Assembly: GCA_026027325.1 (NCBI GenBank) | Contig: JAMSLZ010000007.1 | Location: forward strand, 1,550,001 to 1,614,000 | Length of the DNA stretch: 64,000 nucleotides | From: Actinomucor elegans | Lineage: Eukaryota > Mucoromycota > Mucoromycetes > Mucorales > Mucoraceae | Reading direction: 5' to 3' | Shown here: positions 45,801-58,320 of the stretch, piece by piece | Layout of the letters: each line of letters begins with the position of its first letter | Numbering within the stretch: the first letter of the stretch is position 1 | Notes under the pieces: model-generated | Databases searched by the model: none | What the model was told of the DNA's origin: nothing | What the model saw: the letters and a program-made list of their open reading frames with translations, nothing else | Program-made: the position numbers and the translations under genes

Positions 45801-46172
45801 TACCGCATGGTTCTTTCCAAATGCATTATATATTGTTCAAAAATAAAAAATCTTCTTGATGATTTCACAGCCAACATATAAGCCTTAAATCGACGTCCTC
45901 AGAGTCATGGTGATATTGCTTTTTTTGTAATGTACTGTTATTAAATGCGAGTAGTGGTGTATAAAGCTCTTATACGTATTTATCAAGTAATTGAAATCGA
46001 AAAAAAGTTTGCTATAAGAAGAAGTGCGTTCAAGCTCCCTTAATTTCAATTGAGACAGTTTTTTGTACAGGAATTTGAGGGCCGGATGGCACATGACTGA
46101 GGAAAATCTAACCCGATAGTACGATGTTACTCATTGTTATACAAAGTACAATGAGATGACTCACAAACACGC

Positions 46173-46340
46173 ATGTCTTTATTAATTCAAGGGCCGTTCA
46201 CATTTGAAGATCCGTCTACAAATGAGCAATCGTGTGAACTACAATGGATTTTATTGCCAGAATTAGTAAGAAACATCTACCTGTATGGTTTAACTTACAA
46301 GTCAAATGAGAAGCCAGGAGTACATTCTGATAAGCAATAG
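46173..46340 (+). CDS. Small ORF, 55 residues, unknown
   Basis: ATG to TAG, no introns needed. It reads MSLLIQGPFTFEDPSTNEQS, then CELQWILLPELVRNIYLYGL and a polar end. Composition (balanced acidic and hydrophobic residues, an amphipathic LPELVRNIYLYGL stretch) is more protein-like than the surrounding frames. No family recognised. It could be a small gene, a missed exon or a relic. Confidence 0.3.
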   Translation: MSLLIQGPFTFEDPSTNEQSCELQWILLPELVRNIYLYGLTYKSNEKPGVHSDKQ

Positions 46341-46507
46341 GAGGAATGTGTACTTGGTGGAAGGGATACACTAAAGGGGAAAGTCATCGGAATTGGCACT
46401 TGCTGACAATCAGTCCGGGTTCATTAAAAGGTACCTGACATGACTAACCCCACACTAAAAAATTTTTTTTTTCTTTTATCTTCAATAGATAGAAAACGAG
46501 CCTACAT

Positions 46508-46516
46508 TATATAAAA
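46508..46516 (+). promoter_or_regulatory. TATA box of the PQ-loop transporter gene
   Basis: tatataaaa about 130 bp upstream of the ATG at 46639, followed by a T/C-rich leader. Confidence 0.5.
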
Positions 46517-46638
46517 AGAGGCAGAAAATGCCATTTTTTATTTTTTTTTCCTTATTATAACTTTTTTTGTACATATAAACCAATACTATTTAGTTCTTTT
46601 CTTCTTTCTTTTTTTCATATAATACATAATAATATACA

Positions 46639-47850
46639 ATGACAGTCTGTATACCTACTCAAGATGGAATCCCTTATATCCAATGGATCAACGCAAGTAT
46701 TCATAAACGAGTATATATATACAACTATAGACTAATACCATCTATAGTATATGTTTGGCGATTGCGTATATAGCACACAAGCTGCGATCAGTTTATTATT
46801 AGGATATTGCTCCATGGTATTTTGGCTAAATGCTCAATTGCCGTAAAGTATGATAATTGTATTACAAACTGCTGAATATTAACATATCTTTAATAGACAA
46901 GTTATTCAAAACTATAAAGCTGGATCAGCAGATGGGCTTAGTCTACATTTTCTTGCAATATGGCTAGCAGGTAATATATAAATGAGTAGTATAGCGTCAT
47001 TATACTAATATTTTATTTTATTTATTTAGGTGACACTGCAAACTTAATAGGTGCTATATTAACACATCAATTACCATTTCAATTATACCTGGGATTCTAC
47101 TTTGTATCAATCGATATCTGTCTATTATCACAATGGATTTACTATAGCAAAATCAAATCACCTGTACATTACGATGATTATCTCATTATACCCTCTCTGC
47201 AAGAAGAAGAAGAAGGCCCAACAAATAAACTATTCCACCATCCTGCTCAAGCACCATTAAATATCAATACCTCTAATGTCATTATTGATGAATTAACACC
47301 ATTTTCTTCTTCCGCATCTCCTTCCAAATGGTACACACTTGCATCCTCGAAAGAAGCTGAACATCCCAAAGTAGTACTGAAATCAGGCTACCATACCAAA
47401 AACACGCGCAAGTTCATGGGCATCTTACTATTTAGTACTGCACTTTTCGGAACCACTACCACTTCGCAACTCACGACCGCCTCAGCTGATTTAGGCAATT
47501 TTAGCTTATCCCAAGACAACATCATCTGGATAGGCCGATTCTTTGCTTGGACATGTACATCACTTTATTTAATGAGCCGTATTCCTCAGCTATTAAAGAA
47601 TCGCCGTAGACAGTCTGTAGAAGGACTATCTGCATCTTTATTTATGTTTGCTGCGTTTGGTAATCTTACGTATGCAAGTAGTATCTTGACCCATCCCGGA
47701 CACACTTTAGAATCTCTTTTAGAAGCTTTACCTTATTTAATCGGTAGTGCTGGTACACTCATGTTTGATTTCTCTATTTTCTGTCAGTTCTTATGGTATA
47801 AAAAAGCCAAGGAACAACTTCATGATAATAAAATAGTTCAAGTTGCTTAA
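46639..47850 (+). CDS. PQ-loop vacuolar/lysosomal cationic amino-acid transporter (Ypq1/PQLC2 type)
   Basis: Seven-helix transporter that exports basic amino acids from the vacuole. Exons 46639-46710, 46748-46842, 46897-46970 and 47030-47850 join in phase to 353 residues. The first PQ loop is LPQVIQNYKAGSADGLSLHF (from residue 55), followed by LAIWLAGDTANLIGAILTHQ. The second is RIPQLLKNRRRQSVEGLS (265-282), followed by ASLFMFAAFGNLTYASSIL. A polar loop of about 90 residues links the two triple-helix bundles. The first intron (46711-46747) is only 37 nt; if it is not real, translation could begin at the ATG at 46751 (MFGDCVY). The family call is firm; the exact substrate is inferred. Confidence 0.88.
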
Positions 47851-48089
47851 TGCAATAGTTCAACCTTGTAGATGTTGGCTTAGGGGCTTGGGGCGGAGCT
47901 CGGTATTCCACATTATTAGATTATAAAGCTGACTGAACACATTCACGACGAATAACTACTCTTCACGTTACTAAAGTGTCACTTTGAGTAACAAAACCTA
48001 AAAAAAAAAAAAAAAATACAAGATAGTAGATAATGTGACAAAAAGGCATATATTTTATTAATTATTAGCACTAATATATATATATATAT

Positions 48090-48590
48090 GTATTCATTGT
48101 TCTGCGGTTAAATAAAAGCAGTAGCTCATTTTGAGCATGAATTTTTCGTCTGATGTGACATTTGACCTAGATTATTTGAGAGATCTAGGGATGATGAGAT
48201 AATGTTGTTGTATGAGATGCATATAATTTAATACTCATCATGTAACCTATATAATAGATTCACTGTAATTTATTTAAAGATAATATTTCGTAAATGTAAT
48301 GTATTGTTAAAAACATAGACTATACTAAACAGATGCTACATTTGACCAAGATCTATAAAGCATTAATTTGACAACAGATTATATGAATTGTATACAATCG
48401 CTATTCATCAATTAACCACCATATTAAATTTATTATAATTTGGTTAGATAAAGATTCAAATAGACAAATTAATTCATATTTCTAATAAATTACTAGTCAG
48501 ATGTAACTTTAAACCAAGATTGATTGAAATCTCAAGTGTGATGCCCATTTTCCAAACCGTAATTAATAGAAAAAGCTTTGAGCTCAGAGA
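48090..48590 (-). repeat. Three tandem monomers of the ~170-bp repeat family, inverted
   Basis: Cores gatgtgacatttgacctag, gatgctacatttgaccaag and gatgtaactttaaaccaag begin near 48152, 48332 and 48500, spaced 180 and 168 bp. Orientation is opposite to the clusters at 41.6, 45.5 and 57.6 kb. Confidence 0.6.
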
Positions 48591-49989
48591 TTAAAACCAT
48601 ACCTTCATACATTGAAAATGCGCTTTAGAAGGAGTCGTGTGTGATTTCTCAATTTAAATACTTAGTGCACTTTGTGAATGGTTGTATTCCATCTCTAATA
48701 GCGTAATTTGTATTAAAAAAAAACTAAAGAAAACGTTTCTCTCTACAAGTCTAAATCGCCTAGCTGTCGGAGCTTCTTAGGGTCTTGCCATATGCAAACC
48801 AAATACACTAACTGTGTAAAAAGCATTTCAATCTACATGGTTGTCAAAAACGAAAGCTTTATCATGGTTAACTTTTAAGCTATATACTTCCGCAGCTTTC
48901 TATCGAAGGCACTATGAGTATGTTTTCAATCTTTACATATGCTTACCAAACAAACAGGATTAAAAGAATATGTGCTAATGTTGATAATATACCACAGGTT
49001 CAGTATATAGCGGTACCTGCAAAAAACCCAGTACATTGCATTACGCAAGCTTTAAATAATGTTTTCTACTATGCTTCCTTTCTTGTTGACCTTAGAGCAT
49101 AACTACTGACTATTATATTAAATACATCAGGTTTATACGTCCTGCTAATTAACACAATAATGAGATAAAAATGATGGTATTTAAGACAAAACCAAATCCA
49201 TTGGATACACAGCAGAGGCTCTTATTTACAGACCACCATAGCTAATAGCTAGACTAACATGATATCCAAGAATGATATCCATGGGAACAAAGACATGTGG
49301 AACAAGATATAATAGAACCGTAATCATATTACATTCTTAAAAGACATATTAGTATGTTAGATCATCCTGCCGTACATTCATTGTAGTCCTTCTATCGAAG
49401 CAATATTTTAGTTCAAGTACCTATTAAATAGATTCATATCTCCTCTACAGAGAACAGCATGACAGATTATACTTTCTTTAAAATGACATGCTTTTAAAAG
49501 TCAACCAAACACAGTTATTTGACACATAAATTTAGCGAGCAGAATGCGTCGTTCCATTTATTTTCTGATTCAAAGGAGTATTGCAAACCTACTGGAAACA
49601 CGCTTTCCGACAAGGAATACAGCTGCTTTAAAGGTGACTAAAAATCAAAAGGCTAATATCTTTCAAAAATGCTATTGAAAAGCATTAAGTTTCTTTGTTG
49701 ATTTTGAAATAGACGGGTTGGACTATTTATTCAAATTACGATAGTAGAGCACCTAACTTTCTTAGATCGACTGCCGATTAGAGTGGAGTGGACGAGCGTA
49801 GAAACTGCACTGAGTAGGATATGCATATTCCTCAATTTATCATCAAGAGACAAGATGGTACTCCAAACACGGATGTGCATCCTTGAGGTTCAAGCACGTT
49901 CTTGTAATAGCTAAGCAAAAATTAAAGATGAGATAGTATATCGTCCTATGAAAGAATAGTTTCTGACAAAACGATGGCTAGTATTGCGT

Positions 49990-50290
49990 AAACGATAAAG
50001 CAATGAGAGAAACTCAAAACAAAGCCTCTAATTTCACGGATTGGCAGTGGCCATTAAAATACCATCATTATAATGAGTAAAAAATTGCATCTGATTCACC
50101 GAAAAACAGTGCCAATCCATTGATTTCAGGAAAAAGTATAGAAAAAACTATGCTAGTGCATATAGGTGCTAAAGGCAGATCTACAGTACTCATCGGAGAT
50201 TGAAACACATAATAATCAAATCCTGTTAGTGGGCAGTACACCAACAACTCAAAATCCTTTCTAGATAAAAAGCAAACCAAGCTAAAAATT
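49990..50290 (-). pseudogene. Decayed coding exon, unknown protein
   Basis: After an atttttag splice-acceptor-like site the minus strand reads about 70 codons (LVCFLSRKDFELLVYCPLTG, then FDYYVFQSPMSTVDLPLAP and INGLALFFGESDAIFYS) to a stop at 50068. A +1 shift there continues as HYNDGILMATANP before another stop. The sequence is protein-like but frame-broken. No family recognised. Confidence 0.4.
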
Positions 50291-50551
50291 TGATTCCCAG
50301 GAAAAATATAGGAAACATAGTCTTTTTTTTTATAATGGTCTTTATTTTATGATGAAAAGTAAGCATCAGAAGTCTCCAAAGACAGAGTTAGCGATAAGGC
50401 AATTATTACGTTCCAGCTTTCCAATTTGGCCTAATGAACCTGTGTAACATTAACCTCGTTTAAAAGACTGGTTCTTTTTGACTTTCAACTCCTTTAAATT
50501 AAGCCAAGTGTTCCTTTCTTTCTTTCGCTCTAAATCTTCAAAAAAGGTAGC

Positions 50552-53500
50552 ATGGCTTGGCTTAATTCGCCAAAGAAACTATTCAAGATTATATTCTTGT
50601 TTATTGTAACAAGTCTATTTTTACTTGTCTTGATACCTCAGCTATACGAGAATAGTACAACAGCAAGTGATGCTAATTCAGATGACAATGTCGTTTTAAA
50701 TCTCGAGAAGCAAGTCAATCCTTTCGAATTTAATACAACTTGGGATACCGGTAAACTCAAGAATTCATTTATTTGAATGCTCAAACTAATATAGAGACAA
50801 TAGATAACCCTTGGGTGATATCCAACTCTATTTACAACTCAACCTCGGAAAGCTATTTGCAAAAGTTGATTTCATATACGGCTCGAGGACATGATTACGA
50901 TACCCTTTACAACACACAATCATCCTCTGAAAAAAAAGTGACAATCTTATTACCCATGTACTCGAAAGAATCGCTCACTAAGCTGGATATCATCGCAGCC
51001 TGGAGTTTAGATATCGATACTCACATTTCCATCATTTGCTCTTCTCAACTCAAACCTCAGATCGATGAAAGACTTGCTGATGGTACAGCTATTAAAGTAA
51101 CTGTGATAGACCGGTCCACAATTGCTACTAGCGCTAGCAGTAATACCTTTGCTTTAGGCACTGCAGGTGCTTCTATTTGGTTGCAAATGCTCGATCCAAA
51201 CGTGATTGATACCGAGTATATCTATGTTATGGACGAAAACACACCCTTGACGCAATGGACACTGAATGAACTGCCTTATCTCTTCAATGCTAACCAACAC
51301 AACGACTATAAAGATGCTTTCATTGGTACTCGAGCACTTGTGCTATCACCTAACGGCGGTATGGATAACTATTGTCTGCCTATCGCTCCTGAACTACCCA
51401 ATGATATTTCTCAACCTGCTGATATGTTACTGGGAGCCTATCTTCTCAAGACATCTTGGTTGCCTTACATTATGACGGATTTATCACTAGAGTCGTTGAA
51501 ATTACCACTGGGACACTATCTCAGTCTCAACCTAAAACATCAACTCAATATCCCCACCATTGTTGTGCCCTCGGCAATCGAAAACCAACATACCAATATC
51601 AATAGATATCTTTGCGAGAATATCAAAGAGAGATGGATCAATGATAACGAGTGGCGCGAGCATGTATCCAAGAACCGCTTCCCCACCGTACTACAATATC
51701 GTCGCTTGACACAACAAGGTGCTTTAGTTGTGGCTCAAGGCGCAAAAGAGGTGATCTCCCTCTACCCTTTGATTTGTCGTTTCAAAAACTACCCAGTACA
51801 TTTGGTTTTGATGGGCAGTGATATTACAGGGAAAAAAGTTCAAAGCGCGTTGGAAGAGACAAACTGTCAAGATGATGTGCAAGTACATGATTTCACACAG
51901 ATGCGTGAGCATCATGAAGATGCTGATATTGGTAAATTGGTCAGTGTTATAAAGCCACGTATCATGATTCAGATCAAACCAACTGAAACTAGTGGGTTAC
52001 CTATGTATTATGCACTTCAAACCATGGCCAAGATGCATCAAATAACGGAAATTGGACTACCTGAGAAAGAAATCGTACATGCCTTGTGGATTCCAGACCT
52101 TTCATTAGAAGCTTTGTCTAGTAAAGTCTTTGTTTTGCACTTTATAATGATACACTTCATACTAACTTGTGTGTATAAATAGATTGGAACAAGATTCGTA
52201 TCAAGTTGGTTGTTATTACAGATAGAAGACCTCACTCACTTTCACGTTTGTTACAATCTGCTGCTAAATCCATCTATGTTGGTGATCAAGCAGACTTGAT
52301 GGTCCATATGGAACAATCCGCTGATCGAGTGACCCGTATGCTTGTGAATAGCTTCATTTGGCGCCATGGTCAAAAAACAGTACGCCATCGTATCCGTAAA
52401 GGTGGATTGATGCCCGCCATTGTCGAATCATGGTATCCTAGCAATAATGATGAATATGCTGTGCTTCTTGAAGATGATATTGAAGTATCACCCTTATTTT
52501 ATGTTTGGTCAAAATACGCTATCCTCAAGTACCGATACAGCGGTAACACTGAGGCCTCTCGCCTCATGTACGGTATTAGTCTTTATGCGCCTCGTAATTT
52601 AGAACTAGTGCCTGCTGGTCGTGTTACTTTTGATCCCAATTCTGTCTTGTTGCCTGCAGGTTACGCTGAACATATGCCTTACGCATCGCAAGTGCCTTGC
52701 AGTTGGGGAGGTGTCTACTTTCCTGAACACTGGCGTGAGTTCCACAGTTATCTTGTAAGACGTCTTGAAGATCTCAACTTGCCCAAAGACCACCAGCATC
52801 GTCTGATCAGCGTACCTGGTAGTCGATCCGATAAATGGAAAAAGTCATGGAAGAAATACTTTATTGAATTAGTATATCTACGTGCCTATGTCATGCTGTA
52901 TCCCAATTTTGAAGAGTTTGAAGCCTTCTCTACAAACCACGTGGAGTTTGGTACGCACGTCAAGTCTGAAAAACGTCAGTCAGTGATTGGTACATTCATG
53001 GTGCCTTTGATGCAACGCGATACCATTCTATCGCAGTTGCCCGAGCATCGTTTGCCTACGTTTGAAGAATTGCCAGTGTTGGATTTGTGGGGCCAGGTGC
53101 AATCATTGGATATTTTGGAGAGCATTGCTAGCAAGTATCATAAACATGTCTCTAAATGTAAAAGAACATATGGTACTTTTGACCCTCAAGAGTTCTTTTG
53201 TCGCGTGGATGGACCGCCTGATCCATTACAAGAGTTTCCTATGTCTCCCAAGAAACCTAAGCCGCCAATCTTGGTCAAGGAAGCTGTGCAACCCATTCAA
53301 TATAACCATGTCTATGAATATACCGAAGAGGAGCAAGAAATGGCACGTAATGAACTACTAGAATTTGGTCCTAAACCCATTGATGTAGCTCAGTTGCCTA
53401 CTGTCGAAGAAAGACACTCAAACCGGGATGATGAAATGCTGGATTTAGAGTCTGATCTTGATACACTCAACAGACTTTATCTCAAATTGAATCCCGAAAA

Positions 53501-53597
53501 CTTGAGCTATTTGGAAGATGAAAAGATTGATGTTGATGAAGAAGAAGATCTAACAGAAGAAGAACTAAATGATGATGAGGAAGAGGAAGATCTTTAG
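50552..53597 (+). CDS. Large type II membrane glycosyltransferase (GT2-like)
   Basis: Exons 50552-50750, 50795-52120 and 52183-53597 join in phase to 979 residues. A short cytosolic tail with Lys/Trp is followed by a signal anchor (IIFLFIVTSLFLLVLIP, about 14-30), so the bulk faces the Golgi/ER lumen or cell outside. The N-terminal half has a degenerate transferase-like fold with VTILLPMYSKE and YIYVMDEN. The C-terminal half has a GT-A pattern: KLVVITDRRPHSLSRLLQSA, then the DxD-like EYAVLLEDDIEVSP (600-612) and a conserved SWGGVYFPEHWREF. The C-terminus is strongly acidic. Likely role: transfer of sugars for cell-wall or glycoprotein glycans. Donor and acceptor are unknown. Confidence 0.8.
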
Positions 53598-53843
53598 TGT
53601 AGCATACGGGGTTTTAAATGAAATTATAGGCAGAAGCCTATCTTTTGCGCATCAACTACTTCGAATAAAATAGACTATAAAATGGAATCTAGCCAATAAT
53701 ATCTATTGTTTTAACCCTAATATTCCCCAAAAAACACTTAAGTATTCCGGGACCTTGTAAAACGAAAAAGAAAACAAATAATTTTTCAGTTTTTTTTTTC
53801 TTTTTCTTTTTCTTCTTCTTCTTTACCTCTTTTTTCACTCAAA

Positions 53844-55332
53844 ATGCTTCGTTCAGCTTCTCGTTTGTTCGCTGCTAAGCGCGTAGCCGCTTTCACTCCT
53901 ATGGTAAATAGAAGAGAAACATATAATAAAAGCTTGAGCTCTTGACTAATTATTTCTTATAGCGTGCTTTGTCTACTAGCATGCCTCGTTTCTCAGACAA
54001 GTTGACTATCACTTTGCCTGAATCATCTTTTGAGATGTACAACGCTGAGAAGCCTAGCTTAGACATTGAAATCACCAAGGAAGAGTTGCTTGATATGTAT
54101 AACAAGATGACTACCATGAGACGTATGGAAATGGTTGCTGATGGTCTTTACAAGGCCAAGAAGATTCGTGGTTTCTGTCATTTATGTAACGGTCAGGTAA
54201 AAATTCAACCTTTTTATTATTATTGTTTTTTTTTTTTTTTTTTGGTTGGGGATGAATAAACTTGGGTTGTAACGGGCAAACGCGGGGGATGTTGGGTAAA
54301 TGAACCCCGCGTCTTGATGTCACAGATTGGATATTTTTTCGGAGTCAAACCAGAGCGCTAAGCGTAAAAAATTTTTCTTATAGGAAGCTGTCTCTGTCGG
54401 TATGGAAGCTGCCATCACCAAGAGTGACCATGTTATCACTGCTTACAGATGTCACGGTTTCACTTACCTTCGTGGTGGTACTATTGAAAGTATTTTGGCT
54501 GAATTGATGGGCCGTTCCACTGGTATCTCCAAGGGTAAGGGTGGTTCCATGCACATGTTTGCTGAATCTTTCTATGGTGGTAACGGTATCGTTGGTGCTC
54601 AAGTAAGATTACAATGAAACTTTTTTTTTAAAAAAAAAACGCGAACATATGATATTCATTAAGCCATAATAGGTTCCTCTCGGTGCTGGTGTTGCTTTTG
54701 CTCAAAAGTACCTTGAAAACCCCTCCGTCACCTTTGCTCTCTATGGTGATGGTGCCGCTAACCAAGGTCAAGTCTTCGAAGCTTTCAACATGGCCAAGCT
54801 TTGGGATCTTCCTTGTGTCTTTGTCTGTGAAAACAACAAGTACGGTATGGGTACCAGTGCCAACCGTTCTTCTGCTTCTACTGATTACTACAAGCGTGGT
54901 GATTATATCCCCGGTATCAAGGTAAACGGTATGGATGTATTGTCTGTCTACAGAGCCTGTCAATGGGCCAAGGAATGGACTACCTCTGGTAAGGGACCTC
55001 TTGTCATGGAATTAGCTACCTACCGTTATGGTGGTCACTCCATGTCTGATCCCGGAACCACTTACCGTACTCGTGAAGAGATCCAACATATGCGTTCTAC
55101 CTCTGATCCTATCACTGGTATGAAGGCTATCTTGCTCGAACACGGTGTTGCTACTGAAGCTGATTTGAAGGCTATTGATAAGGAAGCCCGTAAGATCTGT
55201 GATGAAGCTCTCAAGTTGGCTGAAGCTGCTCCCGAGCCTTCTTTGTCTGAATTCCACACCAACATCTATATTCCTGGTTCTGAACCCTCTGTCGTTCGTG
55301 GTCGTGAGCCCAATGAGGTTTATCATTATTAA
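53844..55332 (+). CDS. PDA1: Pyruvate dehydrogenase E1 component, alpha subunit, mitochondrial
   Basis: TPP-dependent decarboxylation of pyruvate in the mitochondrial PDH complex, working with E1-beta. Exons 53844-53903, 53963-54196, 54384-54602 and 54673-55332 join in phase to 390 residues. The leader [20 protein letters not shown] is a typical mitochondrial presequence encoded by its own exon. The TPP motif runs from GDG (196-198) to ENN (224-226). The regulatory phosphorylation loop [12 protein letters not shown] is intact, with Ser294 in the position of the PDH-kinase site. [11 protein letters not shown] and [20 protein letters not shown] are standard E1-alpha signatures. Confidence 0.98.
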
Positions 55333-56116
55333 ATCATTTAATTATTCTCTTTTTTTTTCACTTTTCGCACCATACTTCCTTCCCATACATTCTTCTTCAA
55401 AATATATTATAGATAAACCTTTTTTAATGTTCAAAGCACTTTCAATATAATATATGTATAGTTTCAATCAATGATCAAATGTGTAAAATGTCTTTACTCA
55501 TCTTGCTTTTGGTTTACTTAAAATTTACCTATTTTGGTTGCTTTGTGAGCTCTGTGTGCGTGTATCAGTCAAATTGGTGGAACGCGACATCTTCAAACTC
55601 CTCCAGCCCCTGATTGCATTGACGTAGAATAACGAAATTTGATCTTTAGAAAGAGCACGGTTTTCTCTATAGTTTGCCTGAAAATCATGGAATGATCTCG
55701 GTTCATTGTTGAATTTGATGCGTTTTCATAAAATTCGATTCATTCAACGAGCATCGTTTTTAATTGCCATTTTAATCGTTTTACATTTCTGAATATATTT
55801 GTATTGATACTTAACAACCTTCGTCAACTATGTGCACCCATAAAGGTATGCTCATTAAAAATAGTACATTTTGTTCTGCTGATTGTTTCCCAGAAATATC
55901 TATTTATTGCATTGATGTGTTTCTATGTGCTGCAGCAGTCAATTGTTTCCAATTGTCGTTATCCAATGAAATCGAATATCCTTAGTTCAATAGTAGTAGG
56001 TGTCTATATTGGAAATTAAGCATTTTTACTGTTCTAAATAGGACCGTGCCGTTCTGGGATAAAGAACTACAGGAACTCAAGAATTAAGTGCTTGTTTGAT
56101 TTAAACAAGATAGACC
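55333..56116. other. Intergenic, nothing seen
   Basis: AT-rich 3' flank of PDA1. The open frames present lack coding character. Confidence 0.5.
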
Positions 56117-57182
56117 CTAAGGCTGATTAGAAGGTTTTGTTTGAACAGGAGTATTACGAACATTTTGTAACGTATTAGTCAACCCTTTCATGTTATATAT
56201 CAGCATTTCAATATCAGCAATCTTCTTTTTTCTATCTTCTGTGTCTTGTAGTACTAGAACATCTATCTTTTAATTTTTTTTTTCAAATTATTATAGTCCC
56301 CTGTCAATTCTGCTAGATGCGCTTCTCTTTTTTTCTGCTGTTCACCTAGATGTTTACGTGATACTTTATAAAAGACAACGCTGGAGACTTGTTATTGCTA
56401 CTATTTCTTTCCAACTAGACAAAAGATAAGTATTGTTGACTGATTAAAGCAAATAAAAAAAAAACGATTACCTGTTCCAAGTCAAGAGGAGGAACAGACA
56501 GTAAAGATTCGATTGCCTTCCAGTCAAGTTCTTCAGTAACCTTTTTCTCAATACATTCCTTTATTTCATTAGATAGTTTGCTTTGAACAAGGTTTCTTGG
56601 GTCTGTTGGATTATGATTTATGTGTTTCTAATTGTATTTCACTTTTAATTGATTGTTGCAAATGTATATTTTTGAGAACTTCGCTATACAATCGACCTTG
56701 ATGGATTTTCTTGAGTTTTCTTTTTATGCGCGACATTTCAACGTCTGTTTGTTCTGTTTTATTCCTTTTGGGGCCATGACCGCATGTATACAAAATAGTT
56801 TTACGCGACAATGGTACAGGTACATCTATAAGTGACCCACCTACTTTATGATTGTATTGTCCATGGTAGCAGACTTTATCATATTGGCAAATGATTTCAA
56901 AAAACCATTTCTCAAATTCTTCCTCGCTGTTAAAAGTAAAATATTCAATATCGACTTTTTAATCTTGAGTAATGAACAATGGATAGTCTTCTGAAATGTT
57001 GAAATCTTGTCCCTTGATGGACATACTTGCTTTGAGTGCTGCAAATGTCGTGCGGTATAGTAAAGCGAGGTGGAAAAAAATCGCTTATACCCTCGTGTTT
57101 TAAGATGACTTTGAACATTCAAAGTTATAATTGAGTGGCATCGATTCGAATTGTCTAATTTTTTTGCTGTTTTGTCTTTCAA
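56117..57182 (-). pseudogene. Decayed gene for a zinc/DNA-binding-like, coiled-coil protein
   Basis: Minus-strand coding pieces run through the region but are broken by stops and shifts. An upstream piece reads KLDNSNRCHSIITLNVQS (near 57150). From the ATG at 57024 the frame MSIKGQDFNISEDYPLFITQ meets TAA at 56961-56959. It then continues open in the same frame (YFTFNSEEEFEKWFFEIICQ, KVCYHGQYNHKVGG, LSRKTILYTCGHGPKRNK). A 40-nt intron-like gap leads to NPRNLVQSKLSNEIKECIEK. A further intron leads to a frame-shifted coiled coil (KHLGEQQKKREAHLAELTGD) and a final piece ending QTKPSNQP at 56117. The Cys/His pattern resembles the N-terminal DNA-binding part of FAR1/MULE-type transposon-derived proteins. 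That assignment is tentative. Confidence 0.5.
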
Positions 57183-58320
57183 GTCATTTTCACTTACTTT
57201 AATGTGGTTTTTATATACTAAAAAAAATACAATTAGAAATAAAGTCTTTTAATAAGGTTTGCATAAAATTTTATTGTGCATCTAATTATTTTTCATTCCT
57301 CCTAATTTATGAACATATGCCTGTTGGCATTTTATTATTCAATTTTACAAAAACGAAGCTATAACTTGAGTATTTTTGATATAATAAAATCTAAAAAATA
57401 CACTTGCTTGTTCCCAAGTATTCTTTACTTATATTATTAACTATTCAAGTTTAAAGAATCCCATCTTCGCGCCCCACAAAAATAAAAGTCATTCCAGAGA
57501 ATTTGAGTCAGAAGACACTCATGATTTTTCTTTTAGAAATCATTTAATTTTAAATGCATTGAGATTACTGAGCAAATTGTAGTTCAATATCACATTTGAT
57601 GATGATTACATGCTCAAAATATAGTAATATGTATATTAGAATTATTATTTTATTAAAGCGTAGTTAGTTTATTGTGTACATTAATAACTGGTAGTGAATT
57701 ACATACAATGCTTGTAAATAGAATGTAATGATCTATAGATCTCTCAACTAATCCTAGTTTAACGTCGCATCCGTTTATTAGGCCATATTCAGATGAGCTG
57801 TTGCGTCTATTAGGATTGTTATATAATTAACTATATACTACGATAGATATGCATTATGCTTGTCCATGTTTAATAAATGATGAATTCCATAGTGCAATAT
57901 CCGTTCAATTCTAGATTTTCTGCCAAATTTGGCTCAACATTTGTAATATGTATGTACTACGTATCCTAAATGAATTGTTGCCTCTATAAGAACTCTTATT
58001 TTATTGCAGTGCATTGAACGTATTACACTTAGTTAATAAGTAGCAGTAAAATTTTATGTATTTCAGATCTAATTGCCTATTTACTAGTCAATTTTTTCCT
58101 TTTCCACTTGATAAACATATAATCAGAGGAAAATATGAATTAGATATACCATACCATGACGCTTCCGTAGTGCCGTCTGAGGATAATGGTAGTGATTTGA
58201 TTAAACATCGCGAAAAAGCAGTCCAGTAAGTGAGCTGCAATTTTTTTGAGAAAGCGCGTTTTCGCGTTCTGACCATACTTTTTTTTTTTTCTTTTCGACA
58301 AGCTTTACACAATAACAAGA
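57183..58320. other. Intergenic with repeat cluster
   Basis: Three repeat monomers at 57560-58050. The last 250 bp are the RFC4 promoter, with a T-tract near 58279-58290. No gene. Confidence 0.55.
57560..58050 (+). repeat. Three tandem monomers of the ~170-bp repeat family
   Basis: Cores gttcaatatcac (about 57582), gtttaacgtcgc (about 57757) and ggctcaacattt (about 57931) are 175 and 174 bp apart. Each is followed by a catgctca/catattcaga-type stretch, then agctgttgcgtctatta or its variants and ttattttatt. The middle copy has a perfect atgatctatagatct. Confidence 0.65.

Larger units (their letters stand above)
44758..46638. other. Intergenic with repeat monomers and one small ORF
   Basis: Holds two repeat monomers (45490-45800) and a 55-codon frame at 46173-46340 described separately. 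The rest is AT-rich. Confidence 0.55.
47851..50551. other. Long intergenic region with repeats and coding relics
   Basis: Contains an A-tract near 48001-48016, a three-monomer repeat cluster (48090-48590), a decayed coding segment at 49990-50290 and an ambiguous open stretch at about 49740-49930 on both strands. No intact gene. Confidence 0.5.

Noticed and set aside
55804..56019. 71-codon hydrophobic plus-strand frame
   Set aside because: Starts and ends in AT-rich spacer with no conserved features; hydrophobicity follows from T-rich DNA.
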